Of a stretch of 64,000 nucleotides of DNA, positions 19,206-29,185 are shown one piece after another. The translations under genes and the position numbers were made by a program. Source of the stretch: Bacteroidales bacterium (GTDB lineage: Bacteria > Bacteroidota > Bacteroidia > Bacteroidales > UBA1715). The notes under the pieces are model-generated. The model saw only the letters and a list, made by a program, of their open reading frames with translations, was not told the DNA's origin and did no database searches. Each line of letters begins with the position of its first letter. The stretch's first letter is position 1. The stretch covers positions 16,666 to 80,665 of the forward strand of contig JAKSTZ010000010.1 of assembly GCA_024402335.1 (NCBI GenBank). Reading direction: 5' to 3'.

Positions 19206-20144
19206 ATGGAAAAAATTGTCGTTTTAGACGCTGCCACTATCGGCGAAAATTCAATATTCGATTCGTTTGCCAACTTAGGAGAATTACGTGTATTTGCAAC
19301 TACTACTGCCCAAGAAACAGTGGCACACATTGCCGATGCAACTATTATCATCACAAACAAGGTAATTATAAACCAAGCAATTTTCGACGCTTGTCCGAGC
19401 ATAAAATTGATTTGCCTTACAGCAACCGGCATGAACAACGTGGACTTGCCATACGCAAAAGAAAAAGGCGTAATCGTTAAAAATGTTGCCGGCTATTCTA
19501 CCGAAAGCGTGGTACAACACACATTCGCCATGTTATTGACATTACTACAACATACCGCATACTACTCAAATTATGTTTCTTCAAAACAATATTCCAACCA
19601 AAACCTATTCACCCACATTGGTCCAAGTTATATGGAATTAAACGGAAGAATCTGGGGAATTATCGGCTTAGGCACAATCGGCCGTCGTGTAGCAGAAGTT
19701 GCCTCTGCATTTGGCTGTAAAGTAATCTACTACTCTACTTCTGGAAAAAACAGCACAAACGATTACCAAAGAGTTTCGTTAGAAGAACTACTACAAACAG
19801 CAGACATTGTTTCCATACATTCACCACTAAATGAACAAACCCGTGGTCTTATCGGCTTGGAACAACTACAAATGATGAAGAAAAAAGCCTACATAGTAAA
19901 TGTTGGCCGTGGTGGCATTATCAAAGAAGAAGATTTGGCTGACGCATTATCAAAAGACTTAATTGCCGGCGCATGCATAGACGTAATGGAGAAAGAACCA
20001 CTTCCACTGCAATCTCCACTATTAGATGAATCCATACAAACTAAACTACTTATCACTCCTCACGTTGCATGGGTAAGCGACAAAGCTTTAGATTCATTGA
20101 TGAAATTAACCTACGAAAACGTACGATCATTTGTACAACAATAA
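19206..20144 (+). CDS. D-2-hydroxyacid dehydrogenase (NAD-dependent)
   Basis: The 312-residue protein belongs to the D-isomer-specific 2-hydroxyacid dehydrogenases, which interconvert 2-oxo acids and D-2-hydroxy acids with NAD(P)H. It has the Rossmann motif GLGTIG (154-159) and the catalytic triad positions R235 (NVGRGG), E264 (DVMEKEP) and H286 (TPHVAW). Overall it resembles glycerate/hydroxypyruvate reductases, but substrate cannot be assigned by eye. It stands alone on the plus strand and is convergent with the exonuclease gene. Confidence 0.88.
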   Translation: MEKIVVLDAATIGENSIFDSFANLGELRVFATTTAQETVAHIADATIIITNKVIINQAIFDACPSIKLICLTATGMNNVDLPYAKEKGVIVKNVAGYSTESVVQHTFAMLLTLLQHTAYYSNYVSSKQYSNQNLFTHIGPSYMELNGRIWGIIGLGTIGRRVAEVASAFGCKVIYYSTSGKNSTNDYQRVSLEELLQTADIVSIHSPLNEQTRGLIGLEQLQMMKKKAYIVNVGRGGIIKEEDLADALSKDLIAGACIDVMEKEPLPLQSPLLDESIQTKLLITPHVAWVSDKALDSLMKLTYENVRSFVQQ

Positions 20145-20178
20145 GATACGGGCATATCACATACGTTCCATATCCTCA

Positions 20179-20691
20179 TTACAATATATGCAAAGCAATT
20201 GCAGCGCATGCTTCTGCATCGGCTAACGCATGGTGATGGTTTTCCAACACATATCCGCACGCTTCCGAAACCGTATGTAACTGATGATTCGGCAAGCGTT
20301 TGCCAAAATGTTTACGTGCTGCACATAACGTATCATAAAATTGGAAATCAGGATAATTCATTTGATAAGTTTGAAACACTTTCTTCAGGCAACCTTCATC
20401 AAATCGGCTATTATGGGCAACAAACGGTGCTTCTAAGTCAGGGAAATATTCACGAACTTTTTGTTCCAACTGCTCCCATACATACGGAAACACCTGTGCG
20501 TTATCGGTATCTTGCGGGCCTAATCCATGCACTTGTTGGCAACGCCACCAATAATAGTTCGGTTCGGGCTTTATAAGACTATAGAAAGAACCAACCTGCC
20601 GTCCCTCCTTCACTATTACCACACCTACACTACAAACACTGCTTTGCTGTGCATTTGCTGTTTCAAAATCTATAGCAATAAAGTTATCCAT
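20179..20691 (-). CDS. DnaQ-like 3'-5' exonuclease (DEDDh)
   Basis: The protein of about 170 residues starts MDNFIAIDFETANAQ at 20691; an in-frame ATG four codons earlier is possible. The DEDDh exonuclease signature is complete: DFET in Exo I, HNSRFDE in Exo II, and HHALADAEA in Exo III with catalytic His and Asp. Free-standing relatives act in DNA repair or RNA turnover. It lies directly after the terminator of the tRNA-Gly gene, without a recognisable promoter of its own. Confidence 0.85.
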   Translation of the reverse strand: MDNFIAIDFETANAQQSSVCSVGVVIVKEGRQVGSFYSLIKPEPNYYWWRCQQVHGLGPQDTDNAQVFPYVWEQLEQKVREYFPDLEAPFVAHNSRFDEGCLKKVFQTYQMNYPDFQFYDTLCAARKHFGKRLPNHQLHTVSEACGYVLENHHHALADAEACAAIALHIL

Positions 20692-20704
20692 TGAGTTACA
20701 CACA

Positions 20705-20732
20705 TAAAAAAAGGCAATCTTTCGATTGCCTT
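20705..20732 (-). terminator. terminator after tRNA-Gly
   Basis: On the minus strand AAGGCAATC-GAAA-GATTGCCTT forms a perfect 9-bp stem with a GAAA tetraloop, followed by seven Ts. It begins two bases after the tRNA CCA end. Confidence 0.93.
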
Positions 20733-20734
20733 AC

Positions 20735-20810
<76 letters not shown>

Positions 20811-20820
20811 GATTGCAGTG

Positions 20821-20849
20821 CAAATGTACACTTTTTATGGAAAATACAA
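20821..20849 (-). promoter_or_regulatory. promoter of tRNA-Gly
   Basis: TACATTTG on the minus strand (20828-20821) matches TAnnTTTG exactly, with a TTG element 18 bases upstream. The box ends about 10 bases before the tRNA 5' end, a spacing expected for a stable-RNA promoter with a very short leader. Confidence 0.8.
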
Positions 20850-20881
20850 TAGTCAACGCCTATTTTTTTTACATTTTCTAT

Positions 20882-20915
20882 AAAAAAAGTCCCATTCTTA
20901 TTCAGAACAGGACTT
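20882..20915 (-). terminator. terminator of the glycogen operon
   Basis: On the minus strand AAGTCCTGTTCT pairs with AGAATGGGACTT (two wobble pairs) around a GAATA loop and runs into seven Ts. It lies 38 bases after the glgP stop codon. Confidence 0.88.
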
Positions 20916-20953
20916 AATTATTATCGTATATATCTCTCTACGAGTTCTTTAGA

Positions 20954-23473
20954 CTAAATCCAACGAACATAAGAGAAATCTTGACGATATGGTAAATATT
21001 GGTTTGTAGGATACATTCTAATACCAAAGTTGAAAATACCAGAACGGCTTGGAACTACAGTTATAGAATATACAGCTAAATTACCTTCCATTGATTCATT
21101 TTGTTCAGACAATACGAATTCAAAATTGATATCTTCAGGATTCAAGCCCTTCAAATCTACCTTCAAAGTACCATTGTACTTACCACCCAATTTGAATGAT
21201 TCGTTTGGTTTTTCAACTTCTACTGATTCAACATAAATAGAATCCCATACTTCAGCAACTTTTTGTTTCCATGCTACTAATTCGTCTGCAACTTTGCAGT
21301 TGTCTTTTGTTAACATAGCATTACGTTCACCTAACTTAGTATAGTATCTATCCTTGTAATCGTCGATCATACGTTTAGTTGTGAATTCAGGAGCGATTTC
21401 GGCGATACATTTTTTCATGTATTGGATCCATCCGTGAGGAATACCATCTTCTGCACGATTATAGAACAATGGAACGATTTCGTTTTCCAATGTTGCATAA
21501 ATCATTTCAGAGTCAAGTTTGTTTTGCAAATCTTGATTTTGGTATGTACGTTTTTCTGGCAATGCCCATCCAGCACCTTCACGGTAACCTTCGCACCACC
21601 AACCATCAAGCACACTGAAGTTCATTGCACCGTTCATTACGGCCTTCATACCAGATGTACCAGAAGCTTCCAATGGACGTGTTGGAGTATTCATCCAAAT
21701 ATCTACACCTTGAACTAATTGTTTTGCAAGGTTCATATCGTAGTTTTCCAAGAAAATAATCTTGCCCAAAAATTCTGGCAATTTCGAAATACGAACGATT
21801 TCCTTGATAATATCTTGTCCTGGTTTATCTGCTGGGTGAGCTTTACCTGCGAATACGAATTGTACAGGGTAATCAGGATTATTAACGATTTTGCTCAAAC
21901 GTTCTAAGTTACTGAACAACAAGTAAGCACGTTTGTATGTAGCGAAACGACGAGCGAAACCGATTGTCAAAACGCTCTTATTCAATGTTTGGTGAACACG
22001 AACGATTTTCTTAGGATCTTCGAATTTTTCTGTCCATGCTTTACGCAAAGATTCTTTTGCATACACTATCAAACGTTCACGTTGAGATTCTTTAATATCC
22101 CAAATTTTTTCATCTGGAACATCGAAAATCTTATTCCATAATGTTGCATTTGACATATCGCTCAAGAAACCTTCACCGAATGTTTCTTTGTGAAGTTTTT
22201 GCCATGCCTTTGATGTCCATGTTCCGTAGTGTACACCATTAGTTACATAACCAATATGAGATTCTTCTACAGTATAACCTGGCCACAAATCTTTGAACAT
22301 TTTCTTAGAAACTTCACCGTGAAGACGGCTTACACCATTTACACCACAAGAAGTGCAGATAGCGAAGTTACTCATCGAGAAGAATTCACCCTTATTATCT
22401 GGATACATTCTACCCAAGTTCATAAATTCATTCCAGCTCAAGTTCAATCTTTCTGGGAATTGACCAAGATAAGTCATCATCATATCTTCAGGGAATGAAT
22501 CGTGACCTGCAGGAACTGGAGTGTGAGTTGTATAAAGTGAAGAACCACGAACAATTTCCAATGCTTTAGGGAATGAATAATTTTCGTGTTTAATCAACTT
22601 GCGAAGACGTTCCAAGTTAATGAATGCAGCGTGACCTTCGTTACAGTGGAACAATTCGCATTTTTCACCAACTGCTTCCAACAAACGAACACCACCAATA
22701 CCAAGCAACATTTCTTGTTTCAAACGGTTTTCGTTGTTACCGCCATACAATGCGTGAGTACAGTTCTTATCGTCATCACGGTTTTCAGAAATGTCAGTAT
22801 CCATCAAATACAATTTGATACGACCAACTTTCACTAACCATACTTGAGCATGCATCAAACGACCAGGCATACCAACTTGAATCATTACACGATTTCCGTT
22901 AGCATCCATTACTGGAGAGATTGGTAATTCTGATTGATTTTGAGGATTGTAGATTGCCAATTGTTCTCCATCGATAGACAAAGTCTGTTTGAAGTAACCA
23001 TATTTATACAAGAAACCAACAGCAACCATGTTAGTGTTAGTATCACTTGCTTCTTTCAAATAGTCACCAGCCAAGATACCTAGACCACCAGAGAAGATCT
23101 TCAAAGAATCATCAAGACCATACTCCATACTGAAATATGCAATACGAGGTGTTTTTGCATCTGGCTGAACAGCCATATAGTCGTTATATTTCTTTAATAC
23201 AGCATTGTACTTGTTGATGAATGCTTGATCTTTCTCTAATTCTGCTAATCTATCTGCACTAATACCTTTAAGTACAGCGATAGGATTTTGAGTTTTTTGC
23301 CAAAGCTTAGAATCTATTTCTTGGAATAATTCCATTGCTTCATAGTTCCAGCACCACCAAAGGTTGTTAGCCAATGTGCTCAATTCTTCCAAATTCTTTG
23401 GAAATGTTGATTGTACAATAACACTACGCCATTGAGGATCGTTGTGTCTGTTTTGGTTTAAATTTGCCGCCAT
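20954..23473 (-). CDS. glgP: alpha-glucan (glycogen) phosphorylase
   Basis: The enzyme releases glucose-1-phosphate from alpha-1,4-glucans using pyridoxal phosphate. The 839-residue protein starts with the DUF3417 domain found in the bacterial/archaeal short-type phosphorylases (FPKNLEELSTLANNLWWCWN, 24-43). It also has ARRFATYKRA (507-516) and the cofactor segment EASGTSGMKAVMNG, with PLP lysine K610. A beta-rich domain of about 90 residues closes the protein. It is the last gene of the glycogen operon, 19 bases after the GH57 gene, and is followed by a terminator. Confidence 0.93.
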   Translation of the reverse strand: MAANLNQNRHNDPQWRSVIVQSTFPKNLEELSTLANNLWWCWNYEAMELFQEIDSKLWQKTQNPIAVLKGISADRLAELEKDQAFINKYNAVLKKYNDYMAVQPDAKTPRIAYFSMEYGLDDSLKIFSGGLGILAGDYLKEASDTNTNMVAVGFLYKYGYFKQTLSIDGEQLAIYNPQNQSELPISPVMDANGNRVMIQVGMPGRLMHAQVWLVKVGRIKLYLMDTDISENRDDDKNCTHALYGGNNENRLKQEMLLGIGGVRLLEAVGEKCELFHCNEGHAAFINLERLRKLIKHENYSFPKALEIVRGSSLYTTHTPVPAGHDSFPEDMMMTYLGQFPERLNLSWNEFMNLGRMYPDNKGEFFSMSNFAICTSCGVNGVSRLHGEVSKKMFKDLWPGYTVEESHIGYVTNGVHYGTWTSKAWQKLHKETFGEGFLSDMSNATLWNKIFDVPDEKIWDIKESQRERLIVYAKESLRKAWTEKFEDPKKIVRVHQTLNKSVLTIGFARRFATYKRAYLLFSNLERLSKIVNNPDYPVQFVFAGKAHPADKPGQDIIKEIVRISKLPEFLGKIIFLENYDMNLAKQLVQGVDIWMNTPTRPLEASGTSGMKAVMNGAMNFSVLDGWWCEGYREGAGWALPEKRTYQNQDLQNKLDSEMIYATLENEIVPLFYNRAEDGIPHGWIQYMKKCIAEIAPEFTTKRMIDDYKDRYYTKLGERNAMLTKDNCKVADELVAWKQKVAEVWDSIYVESVEVEKPNESFKLGGKYNGTLKVDLKGLNPEDINFEFVLSEQNESMEGNLAVYSITVVPSRSGIFNFGIRMYPTNQYLPYRQDFSYVRWI

Positions 23474-23492
23474 TTAAAATATTGAATTTATA

Positions 23493-24887
23493 TTATTTTT
23501 TAGTAGTTTTCTTTTTTGTTGTAGTTTTCTTCGCTACAGGTTTCTTTTCTGTTTTCTCAACTTTTTCTTTTTTCGCAGTTGTTTTCTTTGCAACTGGTTT
23601 CTTTTTAGTTGATTTTGCTTTCACATTCTCCAACTCTTTCAAAATTGCTGTATATTTTTCAATTTCAGCAGTTAATTCTTCTTGTGAAAGAGCTTCGTAC
23701 TTCACTTCTACCGGTTGATTATTTACTCGTTCCGTAAAATCAGAAAGCACATTCATAAAGTTTATAAATGCTTCGTATGGAGTTTGGTATGGACTACGTT
23801 CTCTATCTTTGTTAAAGAACTTTGTTCCCATATAACGCAAATTGTCTGCAACTTGTAATCTATTCCAATCAGAAAGTAATTGTTGGTTACCCGACATTCT
23901 TACCAATTTTTGTAAAGAATACATTGCATCGAATGCCTGTTTCTGCAAATTATTACCCAACCACGCCGACAAATCACGTTCTTCGTCAGCACAAGATGTA
24001 TATTGAGGAACACTCAACACAGAAATTGGTTGAAAATTTTTAACGACTTCCGAAGGTGTTGCAAATGCAATATTCTTATCTTTTACTATCATTGCTACAA
24101 ATGCAGAGAAGAAATCAAAGATTCCTGTTTCTGCACGATTTGAATCGCCAAATGTTTCATATTGGAAGAATAAATTTACCACATCTTCTTTTTCCAATGA
24201 AGATGTAATCCAACCTACATATTTATCTGCAGTTAAAGGCCATTCCGACCAGTTTTGATTAGCAAAACGCAAAGCGACATCATCTGTCAACTTATAATTA
24301 CGCAACAAGACCTTCATACGTGGCTGTGCATCGTCACAATACACGTAGTTTGGACTCTTCCAACCTAAAATTTGATCGGCTCCCTCTCCCATTATGGCTT
24401 GGAATCCTAAATCATATATTTTCTTTCCTAATTCATCAGAATAAGCAAGACCGGTGTTATGGAAAACCTTTGGTTTTTGACCAAACAAAGCTTCTATTTT
24501 TTCCATATTAGCTTTTGTTTGCAATTCTAATTCTTCCTGATTTGCCACAGAAACCAAAGAATAAGAATCTGGTTCAGCAACAAATTCCACACAACCTGTC
24601 GCAGCCAATTGCTTAAAACTATTCAAAACTTCAGGTGTGTACATTTCGAATTGTTCAATTGCACTACCCGAGATAGAAAAACTTACTTTGAATGCTTTTT
24701 TATTCGCATGAATTAAAGAAAGCAACAAATTGTTCATTGGAATGTAACAACGCTTTGCAATTGTCAACGCATTAGATCTATTAGTAAAATCATCATAATA
24801 ATAGTGATCTTGACCTATATCGAAGAAACGGTATGATCGCAACTGAAATGGTTGATGAACCGAAAAATGCAAACAAATGTTTTTCAT
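23493..24887 (-). CDS. GH57 family alpha-amylase-like enzyme with lysine-rich tail
   Basis: GH57 enzymes hydrolyse or transfer alpha-glucans. The 464-residue protein opens with CLHFSVHQPFQLR, the family HQP motif, has SFSISGSAIEQ (about 71-81), a MGEGADQIL segment and the YETFG motif. Residues 423-464 form a tail in which 20 of 42 residues are lysine, with the word KKPVAKKTT twice, like histone H1 or AlgP-type tails. That tail is not part of the catalytic fold. The gene starts 3 bases after the glycosyltransferase and precedes glgP, so it belongs to intracellular glycogen turnover. Confidence 0.85.
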   Translation of the reverse strand: MKNICLHFSVHQPFQLRSYRFFDIGQDHYYYDDFTNRSNALTIAKRCYIPMNNLLLSLIHANKKAFKVSFSISGSAIEQFEMYTPEVLNSFKQLAATGCVEFVAEPDSYSLVSVANQEELELQTKANMEKIEALFGQKPKVFHNTGLAYSDELGKKIYDLGFQAIMGEGADQILGWKSPNYVYCDDAQPRMKVLLRNYKLTDDVALRFANQNWSEWPLTADKYVGWITSSLEKEDVVNLFFQYETFGDSNRAETGIFDFFSAFVAMIVKDKNIAFATPSEVVKNFQPISVLSVPQYTSCADEERDLSAWLGNNLQKQAFDAMYSLQKLVRMSGNQQLLSDWNRLQVADNLRYMGTKFFNKDRERSPYQTPYEAFINFMNVLSDFTERVNNQPVEVKYEALSQEELTAEIEKYTAILKELENVKAKSTKKKPVAKKTTAKKEKVEKTEKKPVAKKTTTKKKTTKK

Positions 24888-24890
24888 ATC

Positions 24891-26204
24891 TTATTTCCTT
24901 TCTGATAAATTCTTATACACTTCTTTAATTCGTTTGGCAGCATTGTCCCATTTTATGCTGTCAGCTTCTTTTTTGGCATTCTCCTTAAACATTTGTGGAA
25001 GAGCATCATACGAGATAATTCCATAAATAGCGTCTGCCATAGAATCCACATCCCAAAAGTCAACCTTAATAGCATGTTTTAATACTTCTGCCACACCCGA
25101 TTGTTTAGAGATGATAACCGGTACATTCGAACGCATTGCTTCTAGTGGAGAAATACCAAACGGTTCTGATACTGAAGGCATTACATACACATCACTGATT
25201 GACAACATGTGGATTACATCATCGCCACGCAAAAATCCTGTAAAAAAGAAATTCTTAGAAATGCCTAATTCTGCCGCACGCCACATCATTTTCTCCAACA
25301 TATCACCACTACCGGCCATAACAAATTTCACATTCTTTTTGCGTTGCAAAACTTTTGCAGCTGCTTCCAAGAAGTATTCTGGACCTTTTTGATATGTAAT
25401 ACGTCCCAAGAAAGTTACAATCTTGTCGCCTGAAACTTTTTCAAAATGAAGGTTTTTCTTTGCTGAAATAGCTTCAACACCATTATATACTGTCGTAACT
25501 TTTGCCTCATCTACACCATAATGGTTTACAACCGTAGAACGAGTTAAATTACTTACAGTCAAAACCCTATCGGCATTATGCATACCACGACGTTCCATAT
25601 CGTAAACTATTTGGTTTACATTCATACCACTACGGTCAAATTCTGTTGCGTGTACGTGCACAACCAATGGCTTACCAGAAACTCTTTTTGCTGCAATACC
25701 AGCATCATACGTCATCCAATCGTGAGCATGAATCACATCAAAATCAAATTTTCGAGCGATTTCTTCTGCAATATATGCATAACTCTTAACTTCATTCATT
25801 AAGCCCCCGCCGTATCCACCACGAAGGTCTATAGTTCCTGTATCGGAAGTTGAATGAACTTTAAATTGTCTATCTACAGTTACACGATTATTAATCAAAT
25901 CGTAGTATTCTTCTTCTGTAACATATGGCACTAAATTCGCACCAATTGTTACATATTGGATATTTTTTTGATTTCTTTTTGAAGTTAATTCTTCGCCGAA
26001 ATGGTATTGATTTATTTTAACGCGAATTGAACTTGCGCCAACCAACTGCATTTGACTTTGGTCTTCGTCACCATACGCACGAGGTACAACAAAAATAATA
26101 TCAACTCCTTGACGAAGCATTGCCTTTGTCAATCCCAAACAAGCGGTTCCTAGACCTCCTGAAATATGTGGTGGAAATTCCCACCCGAACATCAACACTT
26201 TCAT
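24891..26204 (-). CDS. glycogen-synthase-like glycosyltransferase (GT-B)
   Basis: The 437-residue protein (start MKVLMFGWEFPPHISGGLG at 26204; another ATG lies two codons upstream) is a retaining GT-B glycosyltransferase. It has the N-terminal GGLGTA nucleotide-sugar loop, a VIHAHDWMTYDAG segment, VVTFLGRITYQKGPEYF-like sequence at the domain hinge, and the C-terminal EPFGISPLEAM motif with the E-x7-E pattern. In Bacteroidetes this type sits with glycogen genes and is annotated as glycogen synthase. It starts 10 bases after the debranching enzyme frame, and GH57 follows by 3 bases. Confidence 0.85.
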   Translation of the reverse strand: MKVLMFGWEFPPHISGGLGTACLGLTKAMLRQGVDIIFVVPRAYGDEDQSQMQLVGASSIRVKINQYHFGEELTSKRNQKNIQYVTIGANLVPYVTEEEYYDLINNRVTVDRQFKVHSTSDTGTIDLRGGYGGGLMNEVKSYAYIAEEIARKFDFDVIHAHDWMTYDAGIAAKRVSGKPLVVHVHATEFDRSGMNVNQIVYDMERRGMHNADRVLTVSNLTRSTVVNHYGVDEAKVTTVYNGVEAISAKKNLHFEKVSGDKIVTFLGRITYQKGPEYFLEAAAKVLQRKKNVKFVMAGSGDMLEKMMWRAAELGISKNFFFTGFLRGDDVIHMLSISDVYVMPSVSEPFGISPLEAMRSNVPVIISKQSGVAEVLKHAIKVDFWDVDSMADAIYGIISYDALPQMFKENAKKEADSIKWDNAAKRIKEVYKNLSERK

Positions 26205-26214
26205 AGTCATCAAT

Positions 26215-28161
26215 TTATTTTTGTTCTTCTGCCTCAAAATTTTGAATCAACTTACATATACGTAGAGCAGCACCAACCGACCATGCTTGAGAAATAGAAC
26301 CTCTTGGAGTATATGGAGGATTTCCGTCAAACACTTCACCTATAGTTCCTAAACCATATTCACGAACCAATGTCTCCAAATCGCCATAAATACGTTTTAT
26401 TTCGGCAACACCCTAACGACCATGTAGTTTCAAATAAGCTTCTGCATACGGCGCCAACAACCACATCAAAACGCCACCATTGTGGTACGCATAATCACGT
26501 TCTTCTATAGTTCCTGTGATTGTTCCTACATAATTCTGACTTTTAGGAGACAATGTACGAATACCGCAAGGTGCTAGCAATTCTTTTCGCACATGTTCCA
26601 AAATAGAATGACGTTTTTCATCTTCAAGTGGAGAGAATGGCAACGATGCACCAAAAATCTGACTTGGACGCATAGAAAAATCCTTATAGTCATTTACACA
26701 GAAGTCTGCTAAATAACCATGTTCGTCATCCCAAAACATTTCGTCAAAAGATTTTTCGATTTTCGCAGGAATATCTTTCCATTTATCTTGGAAAGATTTC
26801 TTTGTAATTAATTCCAATGCAAAACAAATCGCATTGTACCACAAAGCATTCACTTCTACAACATATCCCCAACGTTTTACAACAGGCACGCCGTTTACCT
26901 TGGCATCAACCCACGTAAGTGCTTTGTTTTCGTCTGGCAAATACAACAAACCATTATCATGCATAATGACATTTCCGTTTTCACCAGACATATATGTATT
27001 CAGAATCTCTTCTACTTTTTTCTGATACAATTTTCTCGTCAATGCAACATCTTTGGTATTCCAATTGAACTGTTGTACTGAACGAATATACCATAAAGCA
27101 GTATCAATAGACTCCGTATTCGTATGTTCTATATTTCCTTTATTCTTGTACACATAGCCATCGATATCGTTAGACATAGTGTCAAGAACAGCACGACAAG
27201 TATCCCAATCACCTTGAGCTAAAGTCAAACCAGGAAGCGAGACCAAGCTGTCTCGTCCCCACAACCCTGTCCATGGGAAGCTGGCAATAACTTCACATCC
27301 TTTAGGAGAACGATACATAAACTGACGAGCCGCATGACGAAGACATTCTTCGAAATTACTTTGTACATCACGACCTTTTGTTTCCTTTTCGAACATTCCT
27401 TTTAATGTTGTTGTTTTTATTGGTTTTAATCCCGCAGAAAACACAACACTCTCTCCTTCTTTTAAGGTTACTTCGAAAAAGCCTGGAGTAAATAAATCTT
27501 CAGAACATTCATATCCACGTTCACTTTCTCTATCGTATGTAAAATTACGATACCAGTCTGGTGCAGATACAAATTCGTTCTTTTTAGACAACTGCATATT
27601 TACAGTTGGAAAGTATTCGTACAAACAATTCGAGATACCATTTTCTATCACAAGATGTCTTGTATTAGCACCAGTATTTGCATGAGTCAATTCATGAACT
27701 TTTCGGAAAGCCAAAAATGGACGCAACTGTAATGTCGCAGGCATAGTTGAGCTCAATACAGTATAACGAATCAAGAAACGTTCATCATTGTCAACTAAAA
27801 CCATTTCTTTTTGCAAAACCAAACCTCCAACACGGAACACTACCGTTGTTACCGGCGAGTTTTTGTATGACTCAATATACTTATAACCTGTTGGATAAAT
27901 ATCATTTCCAAACTTGTGTGTAGCTAACTGGAATGGCGTTTTTTCAACAATCACAGTTTCGTCTAACGAAGACAATAACACATAGTTTTCACCATCTATT
28001 TCTTTAATAGGACAAACCAATAAACCATGATACTTTCTTGTATTACAGTTTACAATAGTCGAGTTTGCATACGAACCTGCTTTATTCGTGCGTAAGAATT
28101 CACACTGTAGAGAAGTCTGCAAGTTCGTCACTTGTTGGCGGGAAAATTCTAAATACTCCAT
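26215..28161 (-). pseudogene. glycogen debranching enzyme interrupted by an in-frame TAG
   Basis: The frame encodes a bacterial amylo-alpha-1,6-glucosidase-type debranching enzyme. It has an N-terminal domain (EFLRTNKAGSYANSTIVNCN, TRKYHGLLV) and a C-terminal catalytic barrel (SFPWTGLWGRDSLVSLPGL, NTESIDTALWYI, YHNGGVLMWLLAPY). After residue 582 a TAG at 26415-26413 stops translation. The same frame continues for 65 codons with the conserved end of the family (GTIGEVFDGNPPYTPRGSI, QAWSVGAALRI) and then stops at TAA. Together 648 codons give the usual family length. TAG is a normal stop in secY and rplE, so this is a nonsense mutation, a sequence error or a readthrough case. It is the first gene of the glycogen operon. 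Confidence 0.88.
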
Positions 28162-28190
28162 TTATCAAAAGGTTCTTATTCAGTCCGTTG

Positions 28191-28198
28191 CAAAACTA
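28191..28198 (-). promoter_or_regulatory. -7 box of the glycogen operon
   Basis: TAGTTTTG on the minus strand matches TAnnTTTG and is followed by C, 30 bases before the debranching enzyme ATG. No well-spaced -33 element is visible. Confidence 0.6.
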
Positions 28199-28294
28199 AA
28201 AAAATTATTTGCAAAAAACACGATAAAAAAAGACAAAATCGAGTTATTGTTACTCAAACAAACTTTTTTCAATGAAAAACTGTATCAAAAACCA

Positions 28295-29146
28295 CTAATC
28301 AGCTATTTTCTCACCTTTTTTGTTTATATAAAACTTCTCATCATCCTTTACGACAAAAGCAATTCCTTTATAGAAATTTTCGGCGAAATCAAATTGAGGT
28401 GAAATGACAAAACTTCCGTTTTTATTTATGTACCCCCATTTGCCATCTTTTTTTACCGCCGCCAATCCTTCATTAAAAATAAAGGCTTCTTCAAATTGGC
28501 ATCCGATTGTAATGTTTCCTACGGTATCAACATACCCCCAAGTTCCACCTCGTTCAGCCAAGGCAAGTCCATTTTCTCCAAATGGTCCTAAACAATCAAA
28601 CCTACAAGGAACCACAAAATTGCCACGAAGATTTATATAACCATATTTTCCATTCTGACAAACCATTGCCAAGCCATCCACGTACGGAGAAGCCATGTCG
28701 TAGCGACATTTTACAACATAGTCACCATATATTGATATCCATCCCCATTTCCCATTTCTTTTTACCATAGCTCGTTCATATCGAGGATCAAAAGATTTTG
28801 CATCATCAAAATAGAAATAGATTTTTACAGTACCTGTACTATCGATATATCCATATCTACCATCTTTTTTCACACAAGCCAAGCCAAAACTAAAATAATC
28901 GGCATGTTCATATTGCGGCGCAATAACCACACGACCTTTTTTATTCACATATCCCCACTTACCTTCCGGTTGATCGGCAGACTGTTGATCATAAAACGTC
29001 AAAATATCTCCATACTCTCCTTCATAGACCAACAAGCCATCGGTAGAAACGACAGGTCGAAGTTCTTGCGAAAAAGAAAAAGAACTTAACAAAACAAATA
29101 ATATAGCAATTAGTATTCCCAAAATTGTTTTTTGCAAATATATCAC
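28295..29146 (-). CDS. secreted WG-repeat protein
   Basis: The protein consists of a hydrophobic signal segment (ILGILIAILFVLLSSFSFS) followed by about seven WG-type repeats with the pattern GKWGYINKNGSFVISPQFD. WG repeats are thought to form beta-structured binding modules; function is unknown. No in-frame ATG exists near the start. GTG at 29146 gives a reasonable signal peptide, while TTG codons at 29176 and 29122 are alternatives. A perfect -7 box (TATATTTG, 29142-29135) overlaps this region and would favour the TTG at 29122. The gene is divergent from xerD. Confidence 0.8.
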   Translation of the reverse strand: MIYLQKTILGILIAILFVLLSSFSFSQELRPVVSTDGLLVYEGEYGDILTFYDQQSADQPEGKWGYVNKKGRVVIAPQYEHADYFSFGLACVKKDGRYGYIDSTGTVKIYFYFDDAKSFDPRYERAMVKRNGKWGWISIYGDYVVKCRYDMASPYVDGLAMVCQNGKYGYINLRGNFVVPCRFDCLGPFGENGLALAERGGTWGYVDTVGNITIGCQFEEAFIFNEGLAAVKKDGKWGYINKNGSFVISPQFDFAENFYKGIAFVVKDDEKFYINKKGEKIAD

Positions 29147-29185
29147 ATATTTAAGCCGAACTTCGTTGAATATCAATATAAAAAG

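Noticed and set aside
26215..26415. TAG reassigned to an amino acid (for example pyrrolysine or glutamine) to explain the split debranching enzyme
   Set aside because: secY, rplE and the omega-like gene end naturally at TAG with no sensible extension, so TAG acts as stop in this genome.
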